The translations under genes were made by a program, and so were the position numbers. From assembly GCA_028701715.1 (NCBI GenBank), contig JAQVQF010000039.1:1-13911 (forward strand): a stretch of DNA of 13,911 nucleotides. The letters are read 5' to 3'. The stretch is from Eubacteriales bacterium. GTDB lineage: Bacteria; Bacillota; Clostridia; Oscillospirales; CAG-382. Below are positions 1-6,956 of the stretch, piece after piece. Position 1 is the first letter of the stretch, and each line of letters starts with the position of its first letter. The notes below the pieces were generated by a model. That model was not told where the DNA came from, did not search any database, and worked only from the letters and a program-made list of their open reading frames with translations.

Positions 1-757
1 ATACGGGTTCTCCCGATTCGTATTTCATTATAAAAACAGGATACCAGCTGGCAGGGCCAAAACGCATCGCAAGCAGACTCACAACCGAAGCACTAACGCC
101 CGTTTCCTCAAGAACCTCCCGCGACGCCGCCGCTTCGGGCATTTCCCCGTTTTTACAATGTCCGCCGGGGATGAGCAATTTTCCTTTGGCGCTTCCGTAT
201 GTATGACGTACAAGAAGCACCGCGCCATCCCGGACGACTACTCCGCTTGCCGCGAATAACCAGTTTTCGTTTTGTTCCATTTTAATTCTCCATTCCATAT
301 AACCCGCCGTAAAGGGCAGATGATCGAATTTTTTCGTACCCGTATGTGTGAAACCGTTTGAGGTATACCAGTTTTTCAAAACGGTGTTTTCCTCGATAAT
401 TCCAATTTTTATTGTATGTCCGCCGAATTCACGGACTTTTTCCTTGGCGTAATTTATCAGCGTTTTTCCGTAGCCTTTGTGACGGCATTCGGGCAGGACG
501 GCAAGATTATGCAGTTCATAAATCCCCTCGCTTTCCTTTGAAAGGGAAGCATAACCCAAAAGGGCGCCGTTTTCGTATAAACCGAACATCGTCCAACCCC
601 GGTTGTATTGATTTGTCAGGTATTCCTGCGGTATGAAGCTTGTATGCTTCGGACAGTTTTCGCGCGTCAGCTTGAATTCGGCGGCTACGGTGGCAAAGCT
701 TGAGTGAATGACTTCGAGAGCGGCAGGCAATTCTTCTTCGAAAAGCTGTTTAATCAT
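1..757 (-). CDS. GNAT acetyltransferase fused to Nudix hydrolase (partial, C-terminus beyond left edge)
   Basis: One continuous minus-strand frame of at least 252 codons starts at ATG 757. The start has an AAAGGA ribosome site about 6 nt upstream. Residues 1-158 form a GNAT N-acetyltransferase domain (acetyl-CoA-dependent N-acylation of an unknown amine). Its motif A is LAVLPECRHKGYGKTL at about 85-100, with the R/Q-x-x-G-x-G acetyl-CoA loop. Met160 (position 280) looks like a separate Nudix gene start, but it is in frame with the GNAT domain and no stop intervenes. Residues 160-252 are a Nudix domain with a complete box at 199-221 (GGHCKNGE...REVLEETGV), which hydrolyses a nucleoside-diphosphate-linked or similar substrate. 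The frame overlaps the upstream methyltransferase stop by 8 nt, so the two are co-transcribed and probably translationally coupled. Internal initiation at Met160 (weak GGAG upstream) could also give a free Nudix protein. Substrates of both domains are unknown. Confidence 0.85.
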   Translation of the reverse strand, partial: MIKQLFEEELPAALEVIHSSFATVAAEFKLTRENCPKHTSFIPQEYLTNQYNRGWTMFGLYENGALLGYASLSKESEGIYELHNLAVLPECRHKGYGKTLINYAKEKVREFGGHTIKIGIIEENTVLKNWYTSNGFTHTGTKKFDHLPFTAGYMEWRIKMEQNENWLFAASGVVVRDGAVLLVRHTYGSAKGKLLIPGGHCKNGEMPEAAASREVLEETGVSASVVSLLAMRFGPASWYPVFIMKYESGEPV

Positions 758-1547
758 AATAATCCTTTCTGAAAATATCGAGGCTGTGATGGGTCGCTCC
801 GATCAGGTCTTCGCGTTCGCATATAGAAAAATGGTATTTCATGAACAACGCAAAGGTTTCATCATCCATCGCATCCACCGTTTCCCGCATGAAATTTGTT
901 ACCATATCCGTACCGATATAATTCAAACGCGTGACATTGAAATGCAGCATAAGCGCGTCGATATCCGCTTTTCTGTACAATTCAAACACATCCTTAGGCT
1001 CTGAATGCGTTTGAAAAGTTATGGGATCGAGCATACCGCTGTTTACGAGAGCTTTTACATTACCGCGTAAAAAGCCGTATCCGATAATAGAAGCGTCGGC
1101 GATACAGTAAGCCGCGAAAACTATTCCGCCGTGTTTTGTGACACGTAATGCCTCCGACAACGCGGAAAGCTTATCCTTTTCACAAAACAAATGGTACATA
1201 GGGCCAAGAATAAGCGTTATGTCATATGTATTCGCGGATAGAAAGTTTAAATCTACCGCATTGCCTTGATATACCGTTGTTTTTTCTCCCGGTTCTGTTT
1301 TCTCCTTGAAAAGCTCGATATTGCGGGGTATAAGCTCCACCGCGTCCACGGTAAAACCGTTTCGGGCAAAATAATGAGAATATTGTCCGGTTGCCGCACC
1401 GATTTCGAGAATTTTCATACCGGTTTTCAGATATTTTTCAATATATCTGACCGTGGTCAGAAATTCAACGCTGCCGTGCCGCGACATGAGCCGCGCGTCT
1501 TCGTTATGGGTGCCGTAATATCCGTCAAGAGCTTCAAAGGTTTCCAT
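750..1547 (-). CDS. Class I SAM-dependent methyltransferase
   Basis: The 265-residue protein has a Rossmann-type methyltransferase core. SAM-binding motif I is ILEIGAATGQY at about 46-55, an acidic ribose-binding position lies in VDAVELIPRNIE, and LILGPMYHLF follows the fourth strand. Family knowledge identifies it as a small-molecule methyltransferase but does not give a substrate. I chose ATG 1547 because GGAGGG at 1555-1560 is 7 nt away; the in-frame TTG at 1553 is too close to that site. The gene is first in a minus-strand operon with the GNAT-Nudix gene, which starts inside its last codons. An intrinsic terminator (1562-1601) sits directly upstream of the ribosome site, so expression requires read-through of an attenuated leader. 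That arrangement and the resistance-like neighbours suggest an inducible protective enzyme, but this is inference. Confidence 0.85.
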   Translation of the reverse strand: METFEALDGYYGTHNEDARLMSRHGSVEFLTTVRYIEKYLKTGMKILEIGAATGQYSHYFARNGFTVDAVELIPRNIELFKEKTEPGEKTTVYQGNAVDLNFLSANTYDITLILGPMYHLFCEKDKLSALSEALRVTKHGGIVFAAYCIADASIIGYGFLRGNVKALVNSGMLDPITFQTHSEPKDVFELYRKADIDALMLHFNVTRLNYIGTDMVTNFMRETVDAMDDETFALFMKYHFSICEREDLIGATHHSLDIFRKDYYD

Positions 1548-1561
1548 ACACAATCCCTCCT

Positions 1562-1601
1562 TAAAATAAAAACGGTGTAAGCCGAATATAAGCTTACACC
1601 G
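1562..1601 (-). terminator. Intrinsic terminator in the leader of the minus-strand methyltransferase operon (attenuator)
   Basis: Read on the minus strand, CGGTGTAAGC (1601-1592) and GCTTACACCG (1582-1573) form a perfect 10-bp stem with a 9-nt loop. TTTTTATTTT follows. The hairpin ends a few bases before the methyltransferase ribosome site and lies downstream of the operon promoter, so it acts on the operon's own transcript. An upstream segment, TATACCGC (1670-1663), can pair with GCGGTGTA (1602-1595) over 8 bp including one G-U. That pairing would disrupt the stem and is a candidate antiterminator. Confidence 0.8.
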
Positions 1602-1625
1602 CGTATTTTTATCAAAAAAATATAA

Positions 1626-1736
1626 TTATATTTCCCGAAAAAAGTACGGCGACGCAAGCCCGGCGGTATACCAATTTGCGGTAGAGCTGCCGTGCGTATT
1701 GAAGGTATATGAGCGTGGAGAGATTCCCGACATCAT
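1626..1736 (-). CDS. Putative 36-residue leader peptide upstream of the methyltransferase
   Basis: An ATG-ATG start at 1736/1733 is preceded by AGAAGG with 6-nt spacing and opens a 36-codon frame ending in TAA at 1626. The peptide is rich in Ser, Thr, Tyr and Phe, for example YTFNTHGSSTANWYTAG in the middle and PYFF near the end. It lies between the promoter and the attenuator terminator. Its codons 23-25 contain the segment that can pair with the terminator's 5' arm. This is the layout of ribosome-mediated attenuation, in which a drug or starvation stalls the leader ribosome and allows read-through. It may instead be part of an untranslated structured RNA. Translation is not proven by the sequence. 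Confidence 0.5.
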   Translation of the reverse strand: MMSGISPRSYTFNTHGSSTANWYTAGLASPYFFREI

Positions 1737-1767
1737 CGCCGACCTTCTTCCTTGGAAAATTTTTACA

Positions 1768-1797
1768 AGTATAGCATATATAAAAGCGCTTTGTCAA
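1768..1797 (-). promoter_or_regulatory. Sigma-A promoter for the minus-strand methyltransferase/GNAT-Nudix operon
   Basis: On the minus strand, TTGACA (1797-1792) and TATACT (1773-1768) are separated by 18 bp. Transcription would start near 1761 and give a leader of about 210 nt before the methyltransferase. The -35 region (TTGACAAAGCG) is nearly the same as that of the T-box promoter at 6922. Confidence 0.8.
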
Positions 1798-1882
1798 CCT
1801 TAATTTTTAATAAGATATGATAAAACATTTAATAAATTACAGTTATAATAACCAATTTATGCGTCAAATGACGATTTTTAAG

Positions 1883-1911
1883 TTGATTATAACGCATCTG
1901 TGTGGTATTAT
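1883..1911 (+). promoter_or_regulatory. Probable promoter of the plus-strand accessory operon
   Basis: TTGATT (1883-1888) and TATTAT (1906-1911) are separated by 17 bp, about 40 nt before the P-loop gene start. It is divergent from the minus-strand promoter at 1768-1797. The match is moderate. Confidence 0.5.
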
Positions 1912-1951
1912 TGAGTATATTTACATTTATTGTAACGATATGGAGGATTTT

Positions 1952-2521
1952 ATGCAGGTAATAATAATTCACGGTTCACCCGGAACGGGGAAAACAACGA
2001 CCGCTTCAAAGCTGCATGAGTATTATAAAAGCCCTTGGTTTGAATTCGGATGGATTCCCGAATTCAGAAATCTTAACCCTCATACGGAAATATCATACCG
2101 GGACGAGGAAGAAATGACTTTCGAGTCTCTTATGCTTGTCGTGAAAAACTATAATCGTCACGGATTTGAAAACGTAATTATTTCTGATTTGAATGATATA
2201 CGTATTTTTGATATTTACGGTGAGCTGAAGGAGAAGGATTTTATAATAATAACCCTTTATTCGAATGATGACGGCGTTATTAAGGAGCGGATTTTAAACC
2301 GTGACAACGGGAACAGCTATAAAGACTGGGAAAGCGCCGTAAAGCTGAACAATGCCATAAAAAACCGCGTTAAATTACCCAATGAATACAGAATCCGTTC
2401 TGATAATATACCTGTCGATGAGGTTATTGGTAAAATTCTTGATGTCATCAACAATTATGTGCGCGTTGATTATGATATGGATAAATATAACCGTGAGGAT
2501 TATTTTTCCTATACCGATTAG
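1952..2521 (+). CDS. P-loop NTPase, AAA_33/zeta-toxin-like small-molecule kinase
   Basis: This 189-residue protein opens with a Walker A motif at residues 8-16 (GSPGTGKTT) after a short beta strand, as in small kinases such as chloramphenicol phosphotransferase, shikimate kinase and the AAA_33 family. A hydrophobic strand ending in ISDLND follows (about residues 81-86) and is a plausible Walker B equivalent. The frame is open to an ATG at 1817, but ATG 1952 is preferred. It has GGAGG 5 nt upstream and begins immediately before the P-loop strand, and the upstream stretch contains the promoter. It is first in a plus-strand operon, with 34 nt to the next gene. The substrate is unknown. Phosphorylation of a small molecule or a nucleotide is the likeliest role. 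No toxin-antitoxin partner is visible. Confidence 0.75.
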   Translation: MQVIIIHGSPGTGKTTTASKLHEYYKSPWFEFGWIPEFRNLNPHTEISYRDEEEMTFESLMLVVKNYNRHGFENVIISDLNDIRIFDIYGELKEKDFIIITLYSNDDGVIKERILNRDNGNSYKDWESAVKLNNAIKNRVKLPNEYRIRSDNIPVDEVIGKILDVINNYVRVDYDMDKYNREDYFSYTD

Positions 2522-2555
2522 GATTGACGATTATTCTTTATAACAAGGAGAAAAC

Positions 2556-3329
2556 ATGACAATATTCGACAACACCAATACCGTTAAACAACAGTACGCC
2601 TCCGTCGGGAAGCTTGAAAACAGGATCTCGCTTCACGAAAAATACAGCATGAACAAATTCGGATGGTTTAATTGGCTTTATTCGAATTATGATATAAAAT
2701 CCGGGGACAGAATTCTTGAGCTGGGATGCGGAAACGGTAAACTCTGGGCAGAGCATTACAGCGACCTGCCGGAATGCGTAAGTCTCGTATTGTCGGATTT
2801 TTCCGAAAGCATGATAAAAACCGCGAAAGAACTTATCGGTAACGAAAGTATTTCTTATCAAATTATCGATATTCAAGATATACCATATCCGGATAATTGC
2901 TTCGATATCGTTATTGCGAATATGATGCTGTATCATGTGCCGGATATGGGCAAGGGCTTGCGGGAGATAAAAAGGGTTCTCAAGGGCGATGGAAAATTCC
3001 ACGCCGCGACGTTGGGCGAAAACGGAATATCCGGATTTATAAGAAAAACGCTTGGTCTGCCGAAAGCGGATGATATGAAGTTTACGTTGCAAAACGGAGC
3101 GGAATGCCTAAAACCCTGCTTCAGCCGTATAGAAATGAAGCTGTACGAAGATTCGCTGGAGGTTACGGATACAAACGATCTGATAACCTATATACACACC
3201 CTTCCTTGGACAGAGGAAATGCAAAATATCCCCGACAGCGTTATTTTTTCAATGCTGGAGGAGCATAAAAATGACGGCGTTATCACTATCCCCAAGGAAT
3301 ACGGGACGTTTATAGCATATAACGAATGA
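2556..3329 (+). CDS. Class I SAM-dependent methyltransferase (Methyltransf_11-like)
   Basis: The 257-residue protein has a canonical class I methyltransferase core. Motif I is ILELGCGNG at 53-61, Asp81 ends the second strand (VLSD), and post-motif FDIVIANMMLYHVPD lies at 116-130, as in UbiE/Methyltransf_11 enzymes. AAGGAG lies about 6 nt before ATG 2556. The C-terminal third is variable and gives no substrate clue. Its stop TGA overlaps a downstream ATG (ATGA at 3326) that opens a 35-codon ORF, suggesting that a gene was once translationally coupled here. It is unlike the minus-strand methyltransferase beyond the shared fold. Confidence 0.88.
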   Translation: MTIFDNTNTVKQQYASVGKLENRISLHEKYSMNKFGWFNWLYSNYDIKSGDRILELGCGNGKLWAEHYSDLPECVSLVLSDFSESMIKTAKELIGNESISYQIIDIQDIPYPDNCFDIVIANMMLYHVPDMGKGLREIKRVLKGDGKFHAATLGENGISGFIRKTLGLPKADDMKFTLQNGAECLKPCFSRIEMKLYEDSLEVTDTNDLITYIHTLPWTEEMQNIPDSVIFSMLEEHKNDGVITIPKEYGTFIAYNE

Positions 3330-3433
3330 AAGCGTGCAGGTATGAAGGCATTAAATACCGGGATAAGCTGATTGTCGCAAAAAGCAGCATTGAAGCGGAA
3401 AGGATTGTATATGCTCGGTTTGAAAAGAAATGA
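3326..3433 (+). pseudogene. Small ORF, possible 5' remnant of a gene interrupted by the GrpB-APH gene
   Basis: ATG 3326 overlaps the methyltransferase stop (ATGA) and opens a 35-codon frame beginning MKACRYEGIKYRDKLIVAK. It runs 23 nt into the GrpB-APH gene before stopping. The first 28 or so residues have a protein-like mix of charged and hydrophobic residues; the last few come from the GrpB start region. A second orphan fragment of similar character lies just after the GrpB-APH gene (4849-4929). Together they could be the two halves of one small operon gene. This is inference, and each may instead be a chance ORF. Confidence 0.35.
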
Positions 3434-4844
3434 AGTCGTCCTAATTGACCACCAAAGCGAGTGGGAGGAAAAAGCGGCGGAAACAATAAATAAACTGAAG
3501 GAAATATTCGGGGACACCGCGATTGACATTCAACATATAGGCAGCACGGCGATACACAACATCAAGGCAAAACCGATGCTTGATATTGTGCTTGGTGTTG
3601 AGAGCTTTGATATGTTAGATGATATTTTACCGAAGCTTGCTGAAAACGGTGTCTATAAATCGTCGACTCAACCGTTGCCGGGTATTATTTTGTGTGCTAT
3701 CAAAGCGAATCGTGAGAGCGATATTGTCTTATGCAATTTACATATTGTTGTCACAAGCAGCGAGCAGTGGAATAATCATATTGTCTTTCGTGATTATATG
3801 AACGCTTTTCCTCAAAAAGCCGCCGCATATGAAAAGTTGAAAATTGAATTGGCAGAAAAGTTTTCTGCCGACAGAAAAGCTTATTGTAACGGTAAAAACG
3901 AATTTATTAACACCTGTATTTCCGAAGCCCGCATTTATACTGAAATGAAATTGAAACTTGATATAACGGCTTTTGAGCCGATTACCGAAGGATTGTCCGG
4001 CGACAAGAAGTACTATATAGAAGAATCTGGAAACGGTGAAAATCGTTTTTTGCTTAGAATTTCCGATATATTAAAATACAAGCGCAAGGAAACCATTTTT
4101 AAAATAATGAAAAAAGCCGCTGACCTTGGTATTCCCATGTGTAAGCCTGTTGACTTCGGAATATGTAATGACGGTAAAAGCGTCTATCAGCTTCTAACAT
4201 GGTGTGAGGGTGGAAATTTGGAAAAAGTTCTGACCACTTTTTCCGAGTCGGAACAGTATAAAATTGGAATTAAAGCCGGTAAAATACTAAGAAAAATTCA
4301 CTCCATCCCTGCGCCGTTAAATCTTGATGATTGGTATATACGGTATTTTAATCAAAATGATGACCGTATAAAAGCATATTCCGGTTGTGGTATTCGGATA
4401 GACGACAGCGAAAAAATTCTTCAATTCATTGAGGACAACAAGTATTTACTACACAGTCGTCCGCAATGCTTTAACCATGGGGATTTTCACACCGGAAATT
4501 TAATGGTTACAAACAAAGGTGATGTATCCGTTATCGACTGGGAGATATTAGACTTCGACAATTACGCCGATCCATGGAATGAATTCAACAGAATCGGGCT
4601 TTCCGAAATCCGTCCATATTTTACAACCGGGTTAATAAATAGATATTTCAACGGTGAACCACCCATCGAATTTTGGCGTTTGCTTGCCTTTTATCTGGCG
4701 GCGGGCTCATTGATGCTTTTATCCTGGGCTTATTACTCACAACAAGACGAGCTTGATTTCGCAACGCGGCAGGTTAAAAATATCTTGGCTTGGTATGATA
4801 ATATGCAGAATATAATACCGAGCTGGTATATTAAAAATTATTAA
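3411..4844 (+). CDS. GrpB-family domain fused to APH-type phosphotransferase
   Basis: The 477-residue protein has two parts. Residues 1 to about 165 are a GrpB/UPF0157 domain, a nucleotidyltransferase-like fold, with the family start LGLKRNEV and motifs IQHIGSTAI (40-48) and AKPMLDI (53-59). Residues from about 185 onward are an aminoglycoside/choline phosphotransferase-type kinase. Its catalytic loop HGDFHTGN has His356 and Asp358, and the metal-binding Asp376 lies in VIDWE. ATG 3411 with AAAGGA 6 nt upstream is chosen; a TTG at 3372 would add 13 residues with no clear ribosome site. The gene is visibly richer in A+T than the pheA or lactate dehydrogenase-like genes. A nucleotidyltransferase-like domain joined to a kinase recalls antibiotic-modifying enzymes, but no substrate can be assigned. 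Confidence 0.85.
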   Translation: MLGLKRNEVVLIDHQSEWEEKAAETINKLKEIFGDTAIDIQHIGSTAIHNIKAKPMLDIVLGVESFDMLDDILPKLAENGVYKSSTQPLPGIILCAIKANRESDIVLCNLHIVVTSSEQWNNHIVFRDYMNAFPQKAAAYEKLKIELAEKFSADRKAYCNGKNEFINTCISEARIYTEMKLKLDITAFEPITEGLSGDKKYYIEESGNGENRFLLRISDILKYKRKETIFKIMKKAADLGIPMCKPVDFGICNDGKSVYQLLTWCEGGNLEKVLTTFSESEQYKIGIKAGKILRKIHSIPAPLNLDDWYIRYFNQNDDRIKAYSGCGIRIDDSEKILQFIEDNKYLLHSRPQCFNHGDFHTGNLMVTNKGDVSVIDWEILDFDNYADPWNEFNRIGLSEIRPYFTTGLINRYFNGEPPIEFWRLLAFYLAAGSLMLLSWAYYSQQDELDFATRQVKNILAWYDNMQNIIPSWYIKNY

Positions 4845-4848
4845 GCAG

Positions 4849-4929
4849 GTGAAATATAAAATCGACGATGACGGTGTGCGCTGTATAAACAAGCGTAATG
4901 ATTCGGTTTATATGAAGGATGAAATATGA
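4849..4929 (+). pseudogene. Small ORF, possible 3' remnant of the same interrupted small gene
   Basis: A 26-codon frame from GTG 4849 to TGA 4929 encodes a peptide including DDDGVRCINKRNDSVYMKDE. There is no good ribosome site before the GTG, which suits a truncated fragment better than an independent gene. Its stop overlaps the start of the next kinase gene (ATGATG at 4926), which is typical of a genuine operon gene end. Compare the orphan fragment at 3326-3433. Function unknown. Confidence 0.3.
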
Positions 4930-5897
4930 TGCAGGAAATATTATTAAAGAGCGCGTTGGGCATTTATGATCTTGAAAATCCGTCCGCGATTCTTATACGC
5001 CACAATGAAAATATGACCTATAAAGTCACCGACGGAGAAAATAATTACGTCTTCTACATACATAAGCCGACGGATGGTTATTCGCTGGGTATATTTGAAA
5101 AACAAAACCGGTCGGATATGCTGTACTGTGAGCTTAAAATGCTAAGCGCTCTTGCGGCGGGAACTGATTTAATTATACAGAAACCCATAAGCACAAAAAA
5201 CGGTGAACTGTTCGCTGTGCTGCCCGGGGGCATACCGGTATCCCTGCTCAAATGGGTAGACGGCGAGACACTGGAAAGCATTACGCATACCCCTGACCAT
5301 TATCGTAAAATCGGCGTTCTCACAGCGACGCTTCACAATTTTTTCTCGTCGCATATTATGGATTTTTCGGCATATTGCCGTCCGTCTTACGACCAAAGTC
5401 TTCTGCCATCCATAACTGAAAAAATACACGCGGCGTATCAGACGGGCGTTATAAGTGAAGAACAGGCGAAAGCGGTGCGACGCGTCCTCGACGAAATAGA
5501 GAAGCGTTTTGACGAACTTGACAAAATGGGTAAAAAGATAATCGTCCACGCCGATTTGTCCATGTCCAATATGATACTGACGGAAAACGGCAGCATATCG
5601 CCGATAGATTTCAGTCTATCCGGCTTCGGTCATTTTTATATGGATATCGGCAGTTTATTTGGGCATATAAACAACAAAGACGAACGAAAGCTTGTTCTTG
5701 AAGGCTACAAAAGTGTCCGTGACTGCGAAATCGAAATGTTTTACGTCGAGCCGTATTTCGCGCTCGGGGTGATACTTTTTATCGCCTGCCAGTACGAAAG
5801 GGCAAAGGGCTGGGACTGGTTCGGAAAAGCTATGGAACGTTGGTGCCGGGAAATTTTCATTCCGCTTGCGGAAAGGAAAAGTCTTTCGCTTGTATAA
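4926..5897 (+). CDS. APH/choline kinase-family phosphotransferase
   Basis: The 323-residue protein is a protein-kinase-like small-molecule kinase of the APH family. The catalytic loop VHADLSMSN carries Asp210 and Asn215, and the metal ligand Asp228 follows in SPIDFS. An N-lobe strand (YVFYIHKP) holds a candidate ATP-anchoring Lys47. Length matches the family. AAGGA lies 6 nt before ATG 4926. It is only distantly similar to the APH half of the preceding fusion and lacks a GrpB domain, so it does not look like a recent duplicate. The substrate is unknown: aminoglycoside or other antibiotic, homoserine, choline or a sugar are all possible. It sits between the GrpB-APH gene and a double-Nudix gene in one orientation, consistent with one operon. 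Confidence 0.82.
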   Translation: MMQEILLKSALGIYDLENPSAILIRHNENMTYKVTDGENNYVFYIHKPTDGYSLGIFEKQNRSDMLYCELKMLSALAAGTDLIIQKPISTKNGELFAVLPGGIPVSLLKWVDGETLESITHTPDHYRKIGVLTATLHNFFSSHIMDFSAYCRPSYDQSLLPSITEKIHAAYQTGVISEEQAKAVRRVLDEIEKRFDELDKMGKKIIVHADLSMSNMILTENGSISPIDFSLSGFGHFYMDIGSLFGHINNKDERKLVLEGYKSVRDCEIEMFYVEPYFALGVILFIACQYERAKGWDWFGKAMERWCREIFIPLAERKSLSLV

Positions 5898-5943
5898 AAA
5901 TAATAACTAATCAAAAAATAGAATGTGAAATTGAAGGTCAGTC

Positions 5944-6891
5944 ATGTTAACAGTATCATTTTATAATAAAAACGAAATTTCCGATAAAATGCTTAAATTC
6001 GCCGTTATCGTCGCGAAATATGACGGCAAATGGATTTTTTGCCGTCATAAGGAGCGTGACACCTGGGAAATTCCCGGCGGACACCGTGAAAACGATGAAG
6101 CAATTCTTGACACCGCAAAGCGCGAGCTGTATGAGGAAACGGGTGCCGTAGTTTACGATATAAAGCCTGTCAGCGTTTACGGAGTCGCCAAGGACGGAAA
6201 CACCACCTTCGGTATGCTGTTTTTTGCAGAGGTGAAATCTTTTGGTACGCTGCCACTTGAATTTGAAATCGGCGAAATTTTGGTGTCCGACAGCTTACCT
6301 GATAAGCTTACATATCCGGAAATTCAACCGTATTTATATGAACGCGTGCAGGGATGGCTGAATGTTCAAAGCGGCGCGGGCGAGTTATGGGATGTTTATG
6401 ACAGGAACAGAAAGCTGACGGGACGGATTCACAGACGCGGCGAACCGATGAACAAGGGTGATTATCACCTTGTCGTTCAGGTGTGGATTGTAAACTCAGA
6501 CGATGAATACCTCCTTTCGCAGCGTTCTCCGAACAAGGGCTTTCCGCTAAAATGGGAACCGACGGGCGGTTCGGCGGTCGCGGGTGAGGACAGCTTGACC
6601 TCCGCGCTCAGGGAAGTCAAAGAAGAATTGGGTATCGATTTGAATCCGGCAAACGGAAAGCTATATAAATCGTTTTTCAGAGATGCTCCGAACTGGGAAA
6701 ACCCCGACTTTCTCGATGTGTGGATGTTCCGGCATGACTGCCCAATTGAGGACGTCACCTTGCAGGAAGGCGAAACCTGTGACGCAATATGGGCGTCTCC
6801 CGAAACTGTAAAAAAGATGAGAGATAGCGGATCGCTTGTTCCGATTTCATATCTCGACGATTTTATTAACGTGACCTATGACAGGTTGTAA
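5944..6891 (+). CDS. Tandem double-Nudix hydrolase
   Basis: The 315-residue protein contains two complete Nudix domains. Domain 1 has a box at 46-68 (GGHRENDE...RELYEETGA) and looks like small MutT/8-oxo-dGTP-type enzymes. Domain 2 begins with ELWDVYDRN at about 147. It has the second box at 209-231 (GGSAVAGE...REVKEELGI) and resembles Idi/YfcD-type Nudix proteins. All catalytic Glu residues are present in both, so both halves could be active. AAGG lies 6 nt before ATG 5944, and 46 nt separate it from the kinase gene. It is the last gene of the plus-strand accessory block. No convincing terminator follows before the T-box promoter at 6922. Confidence 0.88.
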   Translation: MLTVSFYNKNEISDKMLKFAVIVAKYDGKWIFCRHKERDTWEIPGGHRENDEAILDTAKRELYEETGAVVYDIKPVSVYGVAKDGNTTFGMLFFAEVKSFGTLPLEFEIGEILVSDSLPDKLTYPEIQPYLYERVQGWLNVQSGAGELWDVYDRNRKLTGRIHRRGEPMNKGDYHLVVQVWIVNSDDEYLLSQRSPNKGFPLKWEPTGGSAVAGEDSLTSALREVKEELGIDLNPANGKLYKSFFRDAPNWENPDFLDVWMFRHDCPIEDVTLQEGETCDAIWASPETVKKMRDSGSLVPISYLDDFINVTYDRL

Positions 6892-6921
6892 AGCCGTTTT
6901 ACCGAAAAATTAAATAAACTA

Positions 6922-6950
6922 TTGACAAAGCGTTTAATTAGTGCTATACT
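6922..6950 (+). promoter_or_regulatory. Sigma-A promoter of the Trp T-box operon
   Basis: TTGACA (6922-6927) and TATACT (6945-6950) are separated by exactly 17 bp, with transcription expected to start near 6957, just before the T-box leader. This is the strongest promoter match in the window. Confidence 0.88.
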
Positions 6951-6956
6951 CCAAAC

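Noticed and set aside
1562..1761. Possibility that the methyltransferase leader is a T-box
   Set aside because: It has a terminator but no GGTGGNACCGCG sequence and no stem I AGAGAG box with a specifier loop.
1612..1797. 61-codon minus-strand frame starting at TTG 1797
   Set aside because: Its start codon is part of the -35 box and it reads through the -10, so it lies partly upstream of the transcript start.
1817..1951. N-terminal extension of the P-loop gene from ATG 1817
   Set aside because: The extension runs through the likely promoter, is AT-rich with no ribosome site, and would place the Walker A far from the N-terminus, unlike the family.
2538..3092. 184-codon minus-strand frame opposite the second methyltransferase
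   Set aside because: It lies antisense to a gene with clear SAM-binding motifs, and its own translation shows no recognisable domain or ribosome site.
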